From the NCBI GenBank assembly GCA_907165135.1, contig OU015569.1:8680501-8744500 (forward strand): a DNA stretch of 64,000 bases, given 5' to 3'. Of the stretch, positions 1-12,437 are shown one piece after another. How positions within the stretch are numbered: position 1 is the first letter of the stretch; each line of letters opens with the position of its first letter. Under the pieces are notes generated by a model, which was not told where the DNA came from, made no database searches, and saw only the letters and a list, made by a program, of their open reading frames with translations. Position numbers and translations under genes: made by a program. This DNA comes from Oikopleura dioica. Taxonomy: Eukaryota; Chordata; Appendicularia; Copelata; Oikopleuridae.

Positions 1-114
1 CAAGTCGAATACCAAGAAATGATGCTATTTATTATTGAGTTTAACTTGTCACAATAAAAATTGCTTTACATGATCAAACTCTTCTCAAACATTGTCTATG
101 AGATGCCCTATCAG

Positions 115-120
115 TATAAA
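115..120 (+). promoter_or_regulatory. TATA box upstream of the claudin-like gene
   Basis: TATAAA followed by AGG lies about 200 bp upstream of the proposed start codon of the claudin-like gene on the same strand. The position allows a short 5' leader. No other core element was recognised. Confidence 0.4.
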
Positions 121-320
121 AGGAGTGGGTATAATTGACCCAGTTGATTGAGGAAAAAGGGTTTCCCGCCTCAGAGACAACTGATTAACACCAGCTGTCT
201 GTACGCTATCTACACTGTTCCCGTGCCAATTTTTCCCAGTTATTTCAGCCCCTTTAAATTTTTCATTTTCCCATGTCAGAGAGGAGCTTCGATGTGGCCC
301 GCGTGCGTCCGAAAAATAAA

Positions 321-1859
321 ATGTTGTCGACTGTTCTCATCGGTAACAAAATAATTTTCTATCTCTTTAAAATCTCTTAGGATTGCAATCATTGGCTATA
401 TTTTTTACGATGTGTGCTTTCTTGCTATCCTTAAGCGTTTTTATCATGCCCAACTGGTCAGCTGCATTTCTTGGCCGATCGAAAAAGGTTCAAATCGGTC
501 TCTGGTCCATTTGTAAGTCTACAGAGCGCTCTACAGACTGCGCGTTCTGGAACAACTTGGAGATCTGGAAGTTTGCGGACACGGATGAACCAGATTACGT
601 CCTCTACTCGAGGATGTTTCTGCAACTATCGATTATAACCGGCCTCATTGGAAATATCTTCGCAATAGTTGGAAACGGATTGCTTTGTTGTACGCGAAAA
701 TTCAAAACTACAGTCATAATTCAAGCAGTCGCTTCGCTGTGTCTCTCTGCGAGTGCTATGCTTATTGGAGCTTCGGGGACGGTCTTCCCGATTCTTTTTA
801 AAGCCCCGACTGCAGATTTACCTAATCAAAAGCAGATAAATCACATTCTGACGAGAGACTACTTCTCTGTTGACCCTCGGTCTCGACCGATTTTTGAACA
901 CGGACTTGCTCTTTACCTTTGCTGGGCCTCTATGATTATTTACGGTGAGGTTCTTTTTGTCGATAGTTTTTCAAAGTTATTTAGGGATCGGCTGTTCACT
1001 GTACATCTTTATCGCGTGCCTAATTTGCACAGAAAGAAACTCTTCGAAAGTGTTTGTTCGCCCTCTTTCTTATACAACGCTGAACGAAGGCAAGACGCGA
1101 GAACTTCCAGACGAGCCACGTGAACGTGTTTTGATTGCTTCCTCGTCCAACTCTTCATCGGTCAAGGAGACACCAAATAACGATGAAATCAACAACGACT
1201 CTCTCCGAAAAAGCCCACAGAAAGGATCACTACTCAGCAACAGATACTTCCCAAAAGAGAATCAGATACAAACAAGCAATCTGAATAACGACAACGTGAA
1301 TTTCGAAAAATTAAATCGAGCACATACTCTTTCAACAATAAGGAGTAAATCTTTCATGGCAGATGACAATTTCTGCGACTCGATAGCACGGGCCCTTTCT
1401 CTTCGGTAATTTCAAGTTGAAATTTTCAACGATTTTTAATCAAAAGAAAAATGAAAATTCTATTCAGAAAGCAAGAAAATGATTACCATGAAAGTCCTAC
1501 CACGGACTACTCTACTCAGGTTTGACAAACTATACTCGCCTAAATTGTAGTCGTCTTTCAGCAAGACTTGGACGAGATCCGTGACGTGAGCTACGAAGCT
1601 GAAGCTGAAAGCGAAGAAGTCGAGTCATTATGTCCATCTGTTGCGTCCGTTTCCATCATTGAATCTTCCGTAATGGTATTACTTTATCATTTTACTCTTT
1701 CCTTAAAAGACTAAGGACTTCGGACAACAGCCCTGTGCAGATCCGTTCCCAAAAAGAATGATGCAAAACTACTACAGCGAACATACTAGAGCTTCTATAG
1801 GAATTTTTAGATTAAGGATAGTGTCAATAAATTGCAGGTACTTGATGCTGAGTCAATGA
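321..1859 (+). CDS. Claudin/PMP22-like four-transmembrane protein
   Basis: Exon 1 starts at ATG 321 (MLSTVLIG) and joins across a 40-bp intron to a segment completing TM1. A first extracellular loop carries the claudin-type W...GLW-x2-C...C signature (NW ... IGLWSICKSTERSTDC). TM2 (LQLSIITGLIGNIFAIVG), TM3 (AVASLCLSASAMLIGASG) and TM4 (CWASMIIYGGIGCSLYIFIA, completed over a 40-bp intron ending near 982) follow. The cytoplasmic tail is long and Ser/Asn-rich, with further small exons near 1430-1520, 1560-1676 and 1711-1859. Claudin-family proteins form paracellular barriers or act in membrane contacts; the tail is longer than in typical claudins and I see no C-terminal PDZ ligand. Family membership is seen; exact subfamily (claudin versus TMEM47/CACNG-type) is not resolved. 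The 3' exon chain is my inference from splice-like borders. Confidence 0.7.
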
Positions 1860-2063
1860 CATTTCTTTATTGACACTTAAAAAAAGCTGCGACGAATCAT
1901 AAAGAAAACTGTGCTCTCAAACAACTTAGTTCTTGCTCTATGAAATAAAATACAAGGTTTCTCTGAGGCAGGTTTATTTTGTACATACTCGTAAGGATTT
2001 TGCTTAGATGTTAAAATAAATAAGCGAATCAAAATGAAGTGATTGATATTCAGCACTGTGCTT

Positions 2064-4641
2064 TCAGCCTCTTTTTGTATCCTCAGCTTCTTCAGCAATT
2101 TGCTGGACATTTGTATCCAGACAGGTCTCAATAAAAGTTGCAGCTATAGATCCGACGATAGATCTATCTGGTATTGTCTGAAAATAAGCTTGATTCTATG
2201 CAACCGATCAAAAACCATTACCTGTGCGAGTCCATAAACCGCTACTGCGTCACTCACATATTCAGAGCCCGCAGCTAAGAGCGCTGCGTTTAGCTCTTCA
2301 ATGTCCTTAGATTATTTTGATGAATCGTAGCTCTGTACTATATAGAGTCTATAGCCCAAGTTTTACCTTCAAAATTGTGTTCACGACTCCGGACTTAGTG
2401 TGCGTTCGCGTTACAGTGATGTGAATCCCAGATGGAAATTGCAGTGGTCCGAAAATCCATTTTTTCTTTGAAGCAAGATCGTGCATAAGCTGGAAGATAT
2501 TGACCTTATTGGATGTGAATGCGACAACAGTGCCGATGCTTTTTCCCATAATTTTCAGCCCTTCGATTCTACTTATTCCCTCTCGCAAAGCCCGTGCAGC
2601 ATCGAGAACGGACTTTGTTCTTTCAATGTAGCCTTTTTATTTGGTTCCAGTTGACGCTACCCGGTTGGTCTCGCTCCGGATCACAAAAAGCTGGAACCAG
2701 TTCCTGCATGCCCAATTTTAAGCATGCACGCCCATGTAGTTGCACTGCTTGCTCCCGAACGACTTCCTGCGTAAGTTGGCGTGGCGTAAACTCCACCAGG
2801 CCAGTCAGTGCAACTGTAGATTGCTGCTCGGCGTATTTCGGGCGTTCGAAACATAACAACAGACGACCCCTTCAAATATTTGCTTTCTTGAATGCAAACT
2901 ATAATTACCTTTGGACAATACCCATATTTATGTGTGTCACATGAGATCGAGGTCACATGACTGAGCCGGAAATCAAAAGTCGGGATCCTGTATCCAGCCG
3001 CAGCTACGAGTTTGATTTACTTTTGCTATCTTGAGAGCACCTTACCAGCGAATGGATTTATAAAGCCACCCAAGCAACAGTCGACATGAAATGGAATATT
3101 GTAGTTTTTAGCTAATTCGTTTATCTTCGCGAAATCATCATAGACTCCATGAGGGTAAGTCGGTGCAGATCCGACAAGTAAGCAAGTGGAACTGCTGATA
3201 GCTTTTATAAAGTTATCCAAGAAGGTGTATTTCGACTACTTTTGAGTGAAATTATGAGTTTCAGATAAATAACAATCCTGATTTCATCTTTCGAACGTCG
3301 GCTTCATATGTAGTTAGGTGAACAGGCACTTTGATCTTTTTAACTCGGAAGTAGTCACAGGCCTCAGAAAGATGTTAATATAGAGCTATTTTTAAGTAAC
3401 CTCACCTTGTCAAAAGCGGGATGTGCAGTAGCAGGCATAATCAATTCAGGCCATTTTATGCCTTTCGCTAGGGCGATGTTCCTAGCGCTGAGAACTGCGA
3501 GCCCAATAGATTCCGTGCCTCCGCATGTGAACAGGCCACAAGAGTCCTTCGGGCCATTATACAGTTTCAAGCACATGGCGAGAACTTCTGCTTCCATTTT
3601 TCGGACTCCCTGGATATTCATGAACTCGAATTCGAAAGGAGCTTTAGCTTTACCTTGAAAACGTCCGCGTGAAGTGGATTTGACCACATGAACATTTCAT
3701 ATGCTTTCGCTGAGATTTCGATAAGATCTGCGTCGTGGTCGTAGACAGCTCCCTGCACTCTTCCATTTCTCCAATCAATCGTGTCCATTTCGAGGTAATC
3801 TTAAAAATGAAGCTGGAAAAAGTCGAAACGCATTCTTGATACCTTGTACAATGAGTTTCATTTCGTCTACCGTCTTTGACTTGGCAGGCAACTCGAGCAA
3901 ATAGGATGGGTTGTACAAGTCCTTGTTGTTTCTCACTGAACTTTTCGCCTTTTCGACCTCAGCTTTGATTTTTGGACCAATGACGGGCAGAACGCGTAGT
4001 TTTTGAAAGAATTGTGTCTTTTGGTGATACAAAGATGAAATAATTATTAATAAAAACCTAAATGAATGACCACTGCCTTGACTCGATCGGTGAAATGTTT
4101 GTCATGATTGTAGACAATGTCGTAGACATAGCATGCAAGAAAGGTACTTCCAGCGGTTTTCAACACTGAAGAAATGCGTTGCAAAAACAGATAAAATGTT
4201 CCGCTCAATTACAGACAGATGGCAGCAGGTGTGCGTGTACTTTGGCGCGCTAGGAAAAAGGTCGCGAACTTTTTCGATCAAATTCCGACGTTTCATTTTT
4301 TCCAAAGACACGAGTACACACGACCTTCACCGAACTCAGAGAGAAACAAACACATCAGGTTTGTGGTTCCTTGAAAATAACGAAAAAACATAGTTTCGAA
4401 GTCTAATTTTGAACATAAGGACCTGATATGATTTATTCTCAGAAAATAGACGAAAATAGACTAAAATTTTTAACAAAAAATTTTGATTTTTCAGCCAATA
4501 ATGTATTCTTCTTTTTTGTGTTTTATAATTACCTAGGCTGAATTTATCCTCATTTTTGCATTTTTCGTTGACAAAAGCTTTGAGGGCGCTGACAATCTGG
4601 ACGGTCTGCTCTCTAAGTTGCAGGATCGCTTGTTCGTTCAT
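2064..4641 (-). CDS. SGPL1: Sphingosine-1-phosphate lyase (PLP enzyme)
   Basis: Cleaves sphingosine-1-phosphate to hexadecenal and phosphoethanolamine in the ER membrane, the exit step of sphingolipid breakdown. Start ATG at 4641 (MNEQAILQLREQ). Exons read in order: N-terminal helix region, a segment with RVLPVIGPKIKAEVE, the core with GLFTCGGTESIGLAVLSARN, VGSAPTYPHGVYDDF, the HVDCCLGGF motif (PLP aspartate), the lysine loop CDTHKYGYCPK (the terminal Lys forms the Schiff base), and DWPGGVYATPTYAGSRSG typical of this enzyme. Small C-terminal exons give DIEELNAALLAAGSEY and TIPDRSIVGSIAATFIETC, ending at the TGA at 2064. All catalytic landmarks are intact, so it is probably active. It converges tail-to-tail with the claudin-like gene and is divergent from the trefoil gene. 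Confidence 0.93.
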
Positions 4642-5924
4642 CAAAAAGTTCTTAACGTGTGGACCTCTTTGTGCCCTTTTTGCGTTGCAAATGGGCGGAC
4701 CCGGAGATCTATTGGTCGACGACTATTCTGTAAACACTGGCAAACTGCGCAAATGAATGACTCTCGCGTAAAAGTTTAGAGTTTTTTTTACGAAGCTTGA
4801 CCTTCGGACGTCCTCTTGCGTGCTCCCTCTTGACTGACGCATTCGTAACACATGCCCAACGGAAAACCCCAACGCCACGGTTCTAGAACTTTCAATTGCT
4901 CAAATTAATTCGAAATCTATATTTCCTTTGTCTCTATTGTTCTGCTAAATCATAAAATGGCTGGATAAGTGTACTTTTTAAACTTGAGAGGGCGATTAAT
5001 GGATTATTAAAATCGGTTTGAAAACTAAAATTATAGGGAAATTTTTGAAAAATTGCCACCATTTTGAGACGAGAGAATTTCAAACGTGAAATTTCCTTGG
5101 ATGTGATTTCCACCAATTCCTGGGAAAAAAGGGACGGGGAAAATGCCCAACTTTCGTACATTTAAGATTTGAAAATATTTATTGGGCACTAGAATTGAGC
5201 ACTTAAAATCTATGCATCGACGACTTTTGCTTGGATGTGGATAGAAGTTGCGCGCTCATGCAAATCTCAGAATTGAGACCATCTTGTGATGCTGTATTTA
5301 TTTGAACATTCTGCTCACAGAACGGAAACAAAAATATACTAAAAATTCTCGGAATTATTTGATCTTTTCGTGACCCTAACGTCTTTCCGTGTACTTTCCA
5401 AACAACACAATCATATCTTTCCAAATATCTCCAAAATTTCATGGCAAAACGAATAAATGGATTGAAAAAAGATAATAATATTTCTAAGTCAACGAAATTC
5501 AACAACAAGGCCTGTACCGTAGATGCTAAGAAGATTGACTAGAAGTTATAGGCTTATTCTCCTTATCGGAAAGGTATATAGGTTAGAGATGCGCAATCAG
5601 CAGGTGCAGCATGAACAGTTCCAGAAGTACCCCAATTTCGCAGTTTTGTTATTATAATCATCGAAAAGGGATCAGTATCTATTTAGGTTGTTCCAGGTGA
5701 GCGAACAGTGTACTGCAGCGCCGCCAAAAAATCTTATAAAAGCAGCAAGGCCTTCTTGAAATTTATCACAACTATAACTCAAACTGTTTAGTCATCCATC
5801 AAAAGCAACAAACAAGTGGCATTTCAGAGAAACTTAACCAACCCGCAAAAAGTAAGTTAAATTCCCAGAAATCCGACTAGCATAAAAGTAGAGACTTTTC
5901 CTTCAATAACAGCCTTGTAGTTTG
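4642..5924. promoter_or_regulatory. Divergent intergenic region with a TATA box at 5735
   Basis: This AT-rich stretch separates the start codons of S1P lyase (minus) and the trefoil protein (plus). A TATAAAAG element at 5735 lies about 190 bp before the trefoil start and suits a strong tissue-specific promoter. The minus-strand open stretches here (about 4934-5508) lack family similarity and convincing splice context, so I call no gene. Confidence 0.4.
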
Positions 5925-8680
5925 ATGGCGAATTTCGTCAAATTATCCCTGGTAGCCATATCAGTGCTACCTTCTCAAGCTCAGTCGCCAACGTCGACTT
6001 GCTCGATAATTTCTCCAAGCTGGCGTCAAAAATGTCCGATTGTGCAGAACTACCGAAAATTCAACACTAGAGATGCGTGCCTTCTTTCCGGTTGTTGCTA
6101 CGATTCTAACGAATACCAAACAAGCAGAGGAATCGTGCCTAAGTGTTACAGACCACTTCAGGCTGCTCCTTCAACGGTTCCACCTTCTCTTGTTCAAGTC
6201 GTTCCGATCACGAAAGCCATTCCTGCAACCAGCGCGCCTGTCAAAACTTCTCAGTACACGCTTGCTCCTGAACAAATCAAGGCCAACTTACAAGAGCTCA
6301 AACTGAAGCTCGATCTCCAAAATGGCGCCCGCAGTGTTAAGAAGACAACAACGACTGCAACGCCAACTACCACCACCACAGCAGAAACTACTCAGCAAAC
6401 CAAGATGAAGGAAGATCCCGATAAAGTTGTTGCCCACGGCGACTTGATGAGCTCTTACACGAAAAAAACTTGTCTTCAACTTTCGACGACAAAGACGATG
6501 AACGACACCGTTCGAGAATTAACAATGGACAAACTGAACTGTGGCTCAATCCAATGGCAAAACTACGATCCCGAGAATGACCCCAATCTTCAGCAGAGCT
6601 CTGAAGCAGGAATGAAGCTTCTTATGGACAAACTGAAGGAAAAACAGGAAAAAACAACGACGATTCTCGCTGGTGGTAAAACAGAAGTTATCGATAGCTC
6701 GGGAAATGTTCAAATGAGCCTGCAAGCTAAACTCGAAGAGAAACTAAAGAAATCTCGAATGGAGAAGAAAAAAACGTCGTCGGAATGCAAGAAACTCGAA
6801 GAGAACTTTGCGAAACAGCGAAAAACACGATTTTCGAACGAAGACGAGAAAAAATTTAAAGATATTTGTGGATTCGTCCCTGATGCTGAGTATATGTTCG
6901 GTTTGATAACTTCCCTCCAGATCTTGAAAGAGGAGGAAGCGAAGAACTGGAAAATGCCTGGAATGGCTCTTGAAATGGAACTAGTCGATTGGCCCGTCAT
7001 CGAGAAGTGCATTGGTCGCAAATCCGTCCTCAATCAGAAATTCAACTGTTTCGCCCGAACCGACAGAATTTGGAACAAGGCGTCATGCTTCAAGAACGGA
7101 TGTATCTACCATGGCGAAGACTGTTTCTACTGCAAGGAAGCGATTGAAAACATGAAAGCGTCGAAAGTAGCGATCGAACAAATCAACGATGGATTAGGTA
7201 AAATACACAGAACAAGAAAGATTCTAATACATTTTAGGCGAATGCCAGATTTCCACCAAAAAACGTCAACTGTGTAAAGGCTACGTCAAAGAAGACGGAG
7301 AAAGTCTCGCCAAAAAAATGATGATGCTTCAAATGATGGCCAACCCTTCCATGGGAATTATGCTTGAGAAGAAAAATCAATCTAAATGTGAAAAACTTGG
7401 CTGCTGTTACGAGCGAAATGACAAGAAAATGATCATGCAAATGATTATGATGAATAACAATGGTAAAGTCATTATTTCTCAATTATTTTATTTATCTACT
7501 TTGTAGCGGCATCTATGCAACCAGTTGTACCACAAACAACAATGAATCCAATGATGGCTCTCTTAGGTGGCGGAAGTAGTTCTTCATCGAACATGAATAA
7601 TATGATGTCAATGCTTTCTGGAGGCTCTTCTTCTTCAAGCATGAACAGCATGATGTCTTTGCTCGGTGGTGGAAGCAAGGCGTCAACGGATCCCTTACAA
7701 ATGATGTTGAGTGGAATGACGGGTTCGAGCAGTAGCTTCAACGCATTGTCCGGCTTGGGCGGTTATGGTCTTTCTAGTTCTAGCGGAAGTTCAAGCGACG
7801 CACTGATGATGTCTATGATGATGGGGGGCAATCCAATGAACAGCTTGCTTATGAAAAAGTTCGAAGAGGACGACGATTCAACTTGCTTCGCCCCAATCGA
7901 CTTTGACAGAACAGATGATCACGAGTGCGTTCCGGACATCGCCAATAACGAATGCGGAGTTGCTTCTGAAAATGCTACCGAACACTCTTGGAATGTTATC
8001 TTCGAAGGACCAAACGGAAGTCGATGCGGAGGGGCACTCATTTGCTCAAGCTGGATCCTTTCAACAGCTAGCTGTCTTCGTTCCCTGGCAGATGATGTTT
8101 CTGATATTCAAGCCTACACTGACATCACAAATGGAACAGACCTTTCATCTGCGACGGCTTTAACTATCAGACAAGTTCAAGAGCATCCACTGTATCAAAG
8201 CGTCTCATACGGCCGACACAGGTAACAATATTATAACTGTTCCTTCGCTAATTGTATTCTAGACTTCTCAATGACATCGCCGTAGTACAGATCAACTCCG
8301 TGTCAAATGCTCCCATTTGTCTTCCTTCGAAGAGCTCATTAAATCCAGCCGTAAATGATGAAGTTTTCTCTTTTTCATACGGAGCAGAAGACTCATCTGG
8401 ATCCTATTCTGAAGAAATGAAACGATCTAATTTCAACTTGATGAAATTGAAAGTTTGCGAGGACAACTATGGCAACGTTGATTTCTCCTCTTCCTTGTGC
8501 GCGGAACAAGGTTCCGATTCGTCAAACGCCGGGAGTCCAATTTGCCACAACGATAAAGGCTCTGTGGTGGCAAGCATGATCGGCGGAAACTACAAGATCG
8601 CTGGACTAGTCGCTGGTGGTCCAGATAACTGCGTTCTTTCTTCAAATACGGTAACAGAAATGCATAATTTCAAGATATAA
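5925..8680 (+). CDS. Secreted trefoil protein with an inactive trypsin-like domain
   Basis: ATG 5925 opens a signal peptide (MANFVKLSLVAISVLPSQAQ). A full P-type trefoil domain follows: CSIISPSWRQKC ... CLLSGCCYD ... PKCY. Then come a Thr-rich linker, a Lys/Glu-rich coiled section (about residues 220-320), a second Cys cluster (CIGRKSV ... CFKNGCIYHGEDC) and a third trefoil-like cluster ending KCEKLGCCYE. A Met/Ser/Gly-rich stretch leads to an S1-protease fold beginning ECGVASENATEHSWNVIF. Introns at 7199-7238, 7461-7506 and 8221-8262 are all small GT-AG. In the protease fold the histidine site reads STASC instead of AAHC and the serine site reads NAGSP instead of DSGGP, while DIAVV keeps the aspartate. 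It should therefore bind rather than cut. Trefoil domains are typical of mucus-associated secreted proteins; a structural or mucosal role is inference. Confidence 0.85.
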
Positions 8681-9010
8681 CATACGTTTAGCCTGCGGTT
8701 TTCCTATCGGTAAGGAAAAACCTTCATTGGATACTTGAAGCAACGAACAACTGCTGCCAGGCTACCCTCTTTTAAACTGATGTTCCTTTTCAGATACTCT
8801 CCCTTTATTTCCCATGCAAGTTCATCGTACCCCTGTTGTAAATAATAAATATCAAAAAACAGTAAAAGCTTCTTGTTTTACATCGTCAAGAATACTTTTT
8901 TCGAACTATCTGAGGTAGAATCACTTTATTGAATTTATGAGTTCAGAACACAGTCGACCACGGTAGCACTTATCAGTAAAACACAGACACAACCTAAATT
9001 TACAGAGAAT
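8681..9010. other. Convergent 3' intergenic stretch
   Basis: Lies between the stop of the trefoil gene (plus) and that of the PDSS2-like gene (minus). AATAAA-type polyadenylation words occur around 8844 in plus sense. No coding signal seen. Confidence 0.5.
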
Positions 9011-10188
9011 CTATTTCGGTAGCCTTAGCATATTAGTGTAATCTTCAAAAATCTTCTTTTCGTTACAATCAGGTAAAACTTCAAGAGATGATGTGCAGCG
9101 ATCATACACTTCTTCTGATAATATCCTGAAAAGTAAAAGAATAATGTTGTTCAATAAATCTTACTTGGCACTTGACAATCCATTTGCCTGGTAAAGAGTG
9201 GGCAAGAGGTTTCTAGCTTCAGTCTGACCAGAAGTATATTTCGAGATGTCATCGTTAATACATTTTAACAACATTAAATCAGCAGCGAACTTCCCACAGT
9301 GATCGGCTACATCCTTGCCTAAAACCGTCACATCAAAAGTGGATTTATGTTTTGAAAAAACCTATTAGCTTTTCTTCGTTGAATTGTTCTTCCTGTAGAA
9401 TTATAGTCGACCAGGCAGCCCGTTTTACGAGAGATAGATCCCTTTGAGACTTTGCGTGTAGCCATTCCTCTTCTGAGCCTAGCACAGAAAGATCATACAG
9501 AGTTCCCGAGGAGATATCAGCAATAGACTTTGAAATTTGAGCGACGACGGTTTGATTTTCGATTTCAGCTAGTTGCGAACTCGCTGCTGCCATCAGAAAA
9601 TCACCGGCGATCACGGAGAGGCGGTTACCGTCTTCGATTTCGAGTTTTTCCTCATCATTTTGGGCTCTAAAAAGCGAAATTCCATTTTACTGAACTCTTC
9701 GCAACTTACGTAGAGGGTTCTAGTATGCAGCCATGAATTTCAAACGCGATAAAAAGCAACTCAGCCAATCTAGCAAGTTGGACTTGCTTCAAGTAGATTA
9801 AGCTCTCTCGCTCGCGGTTGAATATTCTCGATAGCAACACAAGAATGTACATTCGTAGCCCCATATCAGAGTCGATCGTTGGACTCAGGTACTTGTCCTT
9901 GAGCGTGTTGAGAGGATGCGTTTTGGAGCTCGGTAGCTTGGAGAACAGACTAAAGACGAGCGATGCCTGTGCTTTCTGATAGAGATTCTTGAGCGGGGCG
10001 TCTCGCTTTATCTCTGTCTCTTTCAAGGGCTTACAAGAAGACTACGGGAAAAAATAAGTCCATTTTGCGAACATTCAAAAGCCCTGCCCTTGTGCCATTC
10101 TTGAAATCATCAAGCCCATTTCTGAAGTTCGAGAATTCAACCGAAATGAGAGGCTACGTGCAATGCATGACCTTTTCCGAAATCGCAT
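9011..10188 (-). CDS. PDSS2: Decaprenyl-diphosphate synthase subunit 2-like protein
   Basis: Regulatory subunit of the mitochondrial polyprenyl synthase that makes the isoprenoid tail of coenzyme Q. Family evidence: a helix pair RLAELLFIAFEIHGCIL, then VIAGDFLMAAASSQLAEIEN (the PDSS2 signature LSGDFLLANA...), then YDLSVLGSEEEWLHAKSQ and the C-terminal helices. As in PDSS2, the DDxxD metal motifs of catalytic prenyl synthases are absent. The stop is the TAG at 9011. The first fully supported exon starts near 10045 after a TTTTTTCCCGTAG acceptor; the proposed start is the ATG at 10188, which opens an Arg-rich leader (MRFRKRSCIARSLSFRLN) that looks like a mitochondrial presequence. The donor of that first exon was not located, so the 5' end is provisional. 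The neighbour MICU1 is also mitochondrial. Confidence 0.78.
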
Positions 10189-10495
10189 AATGTCTTTCTG
10201 AACTTCAATAACATTTACTGATACTGTCCCACTTTTACTGTAAAAACACGGACAAGTGAAACTGCAAGAAAAAAGTTAAAACGCTCGTGATCAACACGGC
10301 TTTTCAGAAGAATATATATTTGAGGTAAGTCACATTTAAAAATGACAAAAAGTCGCATTGGGAAAGATGGTCAAAATGAGTGGAACGTAGAAAATCGAAA
10401 TTGAAAATTGAATTGAAGTAGCAAGAAAGAGGAAAACTTGTATGTACAGAAGTCAAAACTTGAAAAATAAATATATCCGAGGTAGTTTGCATCGA

Positions 10496-12437
10496 TTAAT
10501 CGCCGAAAGAACTCGTGCTTCCTTCTTGGCTCATTCCGGACTTGACAGTTTCGGCGAAGACTTTGACGGACTCAGGGGCGAACGCCTCGTAGCCACAGAC
10601 GCTCAGTGCCGAGAACTTGTTCCAGACACCGAGCTCTCGCTTTGAGTCCAGCCCACGAATCAGCCGCTTCTTCATGACGTCGATGAATTCCCTGAGAGTT
10701 CGATAAACTTAAACTTTCAAATTGATTTACTTGTGCGAAAGGGTTCCGTTCCCGTCTTCATCGAAAATGAGGAAGATCATTTCCACCAGCTCTGGCTTGA
10801 GATCGACACCACAAACTGTTTTCGCAATCGACGTCATCATTTCTTCGTTGACTTCTTTGCCCTAGGATGATTGAAGTATGAAAGAAAAAGGGAGATGAAT
10901 TACTTACGGCCATGGCGAAGAAAGTAAACGCGATCTCGATTTCATGGATCGATTTTATGAAATTGAAGAAATTCAGAACTTCGTCGAAGTGAATACCCGG
11001 GTCAATTCTCTGCTCGAAGTGGATTTCTTCTTCCCCAGTTTCTTCATTGACAGTTTTCACCTTCCCAAAAATATGCAAAAGACAAAAGAAAAGAGAATAC
11101 CTTTTTCTTTTTATAAAACTTATTCAGTCGTTTGCGGATCTTTTTGGTCTTGTCCGGGTCCATGCGCGCGTGCTCGATCAACATCATTCCAAAGTCTTTC
11201 ATTTTGGCGATTTCGTTTTCGCCCTTTTCGAGCAAGTCGTACTCCATCTTCAAAATATCTTTCTGGAGCTCCTCTTGGAACTTGGTGAAGTCCTGCGAAG
11301 AGAGCGAACGGGATTTGTCTTCGCCAAAGAAAAACGCAGAAATATTTGACTGGCGTTTCTTTCGGTGACGTTTGACGACAGTGTTTCCTTTCCCGGGGTT
11401 AAAAACTGATTTTTCAAATTGAAGCGAAGTTTTTATTCAAATGATTATTTCCAAACCCTTTCCTTTCATGATCGTCTCTGTGACTTTTTCGAACTCGGCA
11501 GAGTCGACTACGCCGTTTCCGTCGAGGTCGAACATCCGGAAGGCGATCTCGAAGTTGCGCCGAGGCGTCGTCAACAGCATCAAAATGAACATGTAGTCTT
11601 CGAAGTTGATGTAGCCGCCGAGATTCTGAAAGGTCGGCTCCAGCTTCGAAAGATCCTTTTTCGACATTTTCAGCGCTTTCTAAATCAAAATCAACAAATT
11701 TGAAATAGCAGAGAAGATGCTCTGTTAAGATTGTCAACTCGCAAAGGTTAGCTCAATGCCAAATACACAAAGAATCAATCGACTACTTACAGTAACGTCC
11801 TAAACGCACTTTAGTATTGAATTGCTGGCAGGAGATTTAGAAATTGAAAGTCTACTTGAAGGATATACCGTTCTTTCATCGGTCACTTACTCTTTCTGTC
11901 TTGATCTTCTTGTACTGATCGAGCTGCAAGTTGCTTGGCTGGAGATCTCCGCCGGGAGTGAGCGACCTGATCAGATCGTTGGGCGTCATGTAGACCTCGT
12001 TCGCCCGGTCATCGTCTGTTACTGCTTGCACCGTGGCAAAGTATCGGAAAACTTTATCTGGGTTAGAGTGCAGCCGCAGCTTATTCTCGTACTCCATCAT
12101 TCGTTTCTGCTTGAACTTTTTCTTTTCGGGCTTAGGCGACTCCACAGGCGCTTCCTCCTGTGCATCTTCTCCTTTCAACTGAAAGTCTTCAAAGTCGGGT
12201 TAACTAAGGTACTAGAACTCAAGCAGTAGCGATTCAATTAACCCTAACTGAAAGCGTATTCTCCTTGGCGTGGACCGTTTCCTTTTCAAGAAAAGCGCAC
12301 GCCATGACTCCTGCAACGACCGGCGCAACTACTGGGCTAAAGGAGAAGCTCGAAGAGCCCGAGTCCTTCTTGCCCGAGTAATTCTGGCTCGCGACAGCGG
12401 AAAGCTGCCGACACCATTTGCGAGCGTTTCGATTCAT
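10496..12437 (-). CDS. MICU1: Mitochondrial calcium uptake protein (MICU1-type, EF-hand)
   Basis: Gatekeeper of the mitochondrial calcium uniporter in the intermembrane space. ATG 12437 starts a basic presequence (MNRNARKWCRQLSAVASQ) followed by a hydrophobic stretch (VVAPVVAGVMACAFL). A polybasic segment EKKKFKQKRMMEYENKLR precedes PDKVFRYFAT and VYMTPNDLIRSL, both diagnostic of MICU1. EF-hand 1 is FDLDGNGVVDSAEF after TPRRNFEIAFRM; the second is FDEDGNGTLSHKEF near the C-terminus. Both loops keep acidic positions 1, 3 and 12. The helical middle (FFFGEDKSRSLSSQDFTKFQ; GMMLIEHARMD) matches the family. It ends GSTSSFGD and a TAA at 10496. Polybasic region and overall fit favour MICU1 over MICU2/3. 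Confidence 0.9.
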
